Shown here piece by piece: positions 5,807 to 7,718 of a stretch of 7,718 bases of DNA. Under the pieces are notes generated by a model. The model had not been told where the DNA came from. It was given only the letters and a program-made list of their open reading frames with translations, and made no database searches. Position numbers and translations under genes: made by a program. Source of the DNA: Betaproteobacteria bacterium (GTDB lineage Bacteria; Pseudomonadota; Gammaproteobacteria; Burkholderiales; SG8-39). The first letter of the stretch is position 1. Each line of letters begins with the position of its first letter. The stretch spans positions 1 through 7,718 of the forward strand of contig JAABRB010000159.1 in NCBI GenBank assembly GCA_011391185.1, written 5' to 3'.

Positions 5807-6493
5807 TCAGACGACCCGGAACTTGATCGATCCGACGCCGTCCACCGCGCCTTCCAGCGTGTCGCCCTTGTTGACCGGACCGACGCCCGCGGGCGTGCCG
5901 CTGTAAATAAGATCGCCGGGGGTGAGCGTGAAGAGCGTCGAGAGGAATGCGATCGTGTCCGGAATGTTCCAGATGAGCTGGGAAAGATCGCCCTCCTGGC
6001 GCATCTCGCCGTTCACCTTGAGCCAGATTTTCCCTTTGCCCGGATGGCCGATCTTCGTGGCCGGCACCACTGCCGAGCACGGTGCCGAATGGTCGAACGC
6101 CTTGCCGGTGTCCCACGGCCGGCCCATTTTCTTCGCCTCGCCCTGCAGATCGCGCCGGGTCATGTCGAGCCCCACAGCGTAGCCATAGACGTGATCGAGC
6201 GCCTTCGCGGCCGGAATGTTCGCGCCACCCGTGCCGATCGCCACCACGAGCTCCATCTCGTGGTGCACGTCCTTGGTGGCGGATGGATACGGAAAATCGG
6301 CGTTACCCGTCAGGATCGCGCTGGCCGGCTTCATGAAAAAGAACGGCGGCTCGCGGTTCGGATCGTGGCCCATCTCGCGGGCATGATCCGCGTAATTCCG
6401 TCCCACGCAGAAGATCCGGGAAACGGGGTAGCGGCCTTTCTCACCCTCCACCGGAAGAGTGGGAATGCTCGGCGCGGGTATGACAAACTCCAT
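5807..6493 (-). CDS. Fumarylacetoacetate hydrolase (FAH) family protein
   Basis: The 228-residue protein is a single FAH catalytic domain of the short FAHD1/fumarylpyruvate-hydrolase type. Motifs are FCVGRNYADHAREMG (28-42), with His37 and Glu40 matching the catalytic lid pair of this group; PPFFFMKPASAI (49-60); HHEMELVVAIG (77-87); GYAVGLDMTRRDLQ (104-117); and GDLIYSGTPAGVGPV (193-207). Glu79, Glu81 and Asp110 are the expected divalent-metal ligands. Such enzymes hydrolyse or decarboxylate beta-diketo or oxo acids (fumarylpyruvate, acylpyruvates, oxaloacetate) in the cytoplasm. The MGHDPNREPPFFF-like stretch recalls fumarylpyruvate hydrolases of gentisate breakdown, but no gentisate dioxygenase or maleylpyruvate isomerase is in view. 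The ATG at 6493 has AAGGAG six bases upstream. The open frame reaches 6631, but the extra N-terminus translates a palindromic repeat and overlaps the DUF1330 gene. Confidence 0.9.
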   Translation of the reverse strand: MEFVIPAPSIPTLPVEGEKGRYPVSRIFCVGRNYADHAREMGHDPNREPPFFFMKPASAILTGNADFPYPSATKDVHHEMELVVAIGTGGANIPAAKALDHVYGYAVGLDMTRRDLQGEAKKMGRPWDTGKAFDHSAPCSAVVPATKIGHPGKGKIWLKVNGEMRQEGDLSQLIWNIPDTIAFLSTLFTLTPGDLIYSGTPAGVGPVNKGDTLEGAVDGVGSIKFRVV

Positions 6494-6514
6494 CTGACGC
6501 TCCTTGACTGCTGG

Positions 6515-6534
6515 ATTCCCGCCTACGCGGGAAT
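6515..6534. repeat. Short palindromic repeat (REP-like), ATTCCCGC-CTAC-GCGGGAAT
   Basis: A perfect 8-base stem with a 4-base loop, set in CTGGATTCCCGC...GCGGGAATGAC, a dispersed palindrome familiar from many proteobacterial genomes (it typically translates as WIPAYAGMT in one strand). It lies in the 82-base gap between the DUF1330 and FAH genes, 10 bases upstream of the FAH ribosome binding site. It appears only once in this window, so its repeat nature rests on general knowledge. Confidence 0.7.
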
Positions 6535-6575
6535 GACTACGCACTGCACGGGCTACCTGCCTCGGCCGCGCGCGA

Positions 6576-6878
6576 CTACTTCGTGGCTTCGCCGGCCTCG
6601 AGGATGACGAGCTCGACCTCTCCGGCGCCACCGGTGCGGAAGGCGGCCGCCTCCTTGTATTCGGGCGAGTCGTGACACGCCACCGCCTGCTCGAGCGAGG
6701 GAAATTCGATCACCACGAAGCGCCCGAACTTCTCCGGGCCCTCGAGGATCTTGAACCGCCCGCCGCGCGCGAGCACCTTTCCGCCGTACTGCTTGAGGAT
6801 TCCCGGCACCCGGTCCGTGTACAACTTGTACGCGACGGGGTCGTTGATCTTGGAGCGCGCCAGCCAATATGCAGCCAT
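6576..6878 (-). CDS. DUF1330 domain protein
   Basis: This is a 100-residue protein of the DUF1330 family, which has a ferredoxin-like alpha/beta-barrel fold. Recognisable stretches are MAAYWLARSKINDPVAYKLY (1-20), YGGKVLARGGRFKILEG (31-47), VVIEFPSLEQAVACHDS (55-71) and PEYKEAAAFR (72-81). Length is normal for the family. The biochemical role of the family is not established; members are small soluble proteins often found near catabolic genes. The ATG at 6878 has a near-ideal AGGAGGG at 6884-6890, five bases upstream, one of the strongest translation signals in the window. It lies 96 bases after the transporter stop, with the same direction as all its neighbours. Confidence 0.88.
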   Translation of the reverse strand: MAAYWLARSKINDPVAYKLYTDRVPGILKQYGGKVLARGGRFKILEGPEKFGRFVVIEFPSLEQAVACHDSPEYKEAAAFRTGGAGEVELVILEAGEATK

Positions 6879-6883
6879 GATTT

Positions 6884-6910
6884 CCCTCCTGTCCTGTCAT
6901 GTCATGTCAT
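6884..6910 (-). promoter_or_regulatory. Strong ribosome binding site of the DUF1330 gene preceded by a pentanucleotide tandem repeat
   Basis: On the minus strand three direct copies of ATGAC (6910-6896) and a variant AGGAC (6895-6891) lead into AGGAGGG (6890-6884), five bases before the start codon at 6878. The tandem copies offer decoy ATGs in three frames. Confidence 0.6.
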
Positions 6911-6974
6911 CGATCGTGAAGTGTACGTCCTGCCCCCGCCACCCGTCATTCTTCACCTCAACGTCCGGGAAAAC

Positions 6975-7718
6975 CTAGAACATCAGGCTCGGAAGGACCG
7001 TCGCGATCTGCGGAAACTGGATGATCAGCGTCATGGCGACGAGGATGATTATCCAGTAGGGCATCGAACTCTTGAAGATCTCGACGATGGAAACGTCGGG
7101 ATCCTCGTCCTGCACCGCCGCCTTCACGGTGTAGACCAGCAGCCCGAACGGCGGGGTGAGCAACCCGGCCTCGATCGCGAGGATGCCGACGATGGCAAAG
7201 GCGATGGGATTGTAGCCAAGCTGCTCGGCGATGGGCGCGAAGATCGGGACCGTCAGCAGCATGATCGAGATCGAGTCGATCACCATGCCCAGCACGAACC
7301 AGACGCCGACCATCACGACGATGATGAGAAAAGGCGTGAGCCCGGTGTCCAGGAACAGATCCTGGATCGCGTTGGTCATGCCGGTCATGGCAAGGGTGCG
7401 CGAATACAGCGATGCGGCCACGAGCAGCAGGAGGATGGGTGCCGAAGTTCGCCCGACCGAGAGAATCGAATCGATGATGTCCTGGTAGCGCATGCCCTTC
7501 ACCACGCCCAGCACGAGCCCGATGAACGCGCCCGCGCCGGCGCCTTCGGTGGGGGTGAACACGCCAAACCAGATCCCGCCCAGCACGGCCAGGATGACGG
7601 CCAGAATCCCGGAGATGCTGGTCAGGAACGCCGCGAGCGTCACGTCTTCCCCGGAGTTCTCCCGCGTCTGTCTTTCGACGCCCCCACCGACCATGGCCGG
7701 GCGCAACAGCGCCGTAAA
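6975..7718 (-). CDS. TRAP transporter large permease subunit (DctM family), C-terminal part
   Basis: The reading frame is open at the right edge (the first four codons are F-T-A-L) and ends in TAG at 6977-6975, leaving 247 residues. The full family is about 430, so roughly 180 N-terminal residues are outside the window. The product is strongly hydrophobic, with about six membrane segments. Family motifs include GIWFGVFTPTEGAGAGAFIG (48-67), IDSISIMLLTVPIFAPI (147-163) and GLLTPPFGLLVY (185-196). DctM forms the sodium-driven transport channel for organic acids, working with the small DctQ subunit and a periplasmic DctP binding protein, expected upstream outside the window. The polar insert VERQTRENSGEDV near residues 14-26 is probably the cytoplasmic loop between halves. 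Internal start-like codons at 7706 (TTG) and 7694 (ATG) are not taken as starts, because homology continues upstream. Substrate cannot be told from this subunit. Confidence 0.92.
   Translation of the reverse strand, partial: FTALLRPAMVGGGVERQTRENSGEDVTLAAFLTSISGILAVILAVLGGIWFGVFTPTEGAGAGAFIGLVLGVVKGMRYQDIIDSILSVGRTSAPILLLLVAASLYSRTLAMTGMTNAIQDLFLDTGLTPFLIIVVMVGVWFVLGMVIDSISIMLLTVPIFAPIAEQLGYNPIAFAIVGILAIEAGLLTPPFGLLVYTVKAAVQDEDPDVSIVEIFKSSMPYWIIILVAMTLIIQFPQIATVLPSLMF

Noticed and set aside
6494..6631. N-terminal extension of the FAH gene to 6631
   Set aside because: It would translate a dispersed palindrome and overlap the DUF1330 gene; the ATG at 6493 has a good ribosome binding site.
6916..6956. 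GTGAAG/CTTCAC inverted repeat after the transporter gene as a terminator
   Set aside because: Only six base pairs with a loop of about 29 bases and no T-run on the transcribed strand.

Overview
The window is high-GC bacterial DNA. All nine genes lie on the minus strand, so transcription runs from high to low coordinates. Codon usage, the TRAP transporter, the acid-catabolism enzymes and the types of short palindromic repeat suggest a betaproteobacterium, probably Burkholderiales-like. That is an inference, because no rRNA or marker gene is present.

Layout in the direction of transcription. (1) 7718-6975: the C-terminal part of a TRAP transporter large membrane subunit (DctM type), cut by the window edge. 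(2) 6878-6576: a small DUF1330 protein with a strong ribosome binding site. (3) 6493-5807: a fumarylacetoacetate hydrolase (FAH) family enzyme. (4) 5761-5297: a VOC (glyoxalase/dioxygenase superfamily) protein. (5) A four-gene block: FdrA (5193-3625), carbamate kinase (3628-2651), a DUF2877 protein (2494-1664) and a DUF1116 protein (1667-234). (6) 67-1: the first 22 codons of a hotdog-fold acyl-CoA thioesterase running off the left edge. This last gene is too short to be found by length-based gene calling.

The four-gene block is homologous to E. coli fdrA-ylbE-ylbF-ybcF (allFGHK). From memory of the literature, the first three form the oxamate carbamoyltransferase of allantoin breakdown and the fourth is its carbamate kinase. 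The expected chemistry is phosphorolysis of a ureido acid to carbamoyl phosphate, followed by ATP production with release of CO2 and NH3. Gene order here (F-K-H-G) differs from E. coli (F-G-H-K), and no allantoin gene is visible. The neighbours (TRAP importer, FAH hydrolase, VOC protein, thioesterase) suggest uptake and breakdown of a carbamoylated organic acid, but the substrate cannot be read from the sequence.

Two intergenic spaces (104-215 and 2503-2615) each carry an inverted pair of copies of a roughly 46-50-base, two-hairpin repeat. The pair arrangement is opposite at the two sites. At 2503-2510 the repeat reaches the start of the DUF2877 gene and supplies its Shine-Dalgarno sequence. 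A different short palindrome lies upstream of the FAH gene. There are no RNA genes, CRISPR arrays or insertion sequences, and no stretch over 300 bases lacks a gene.
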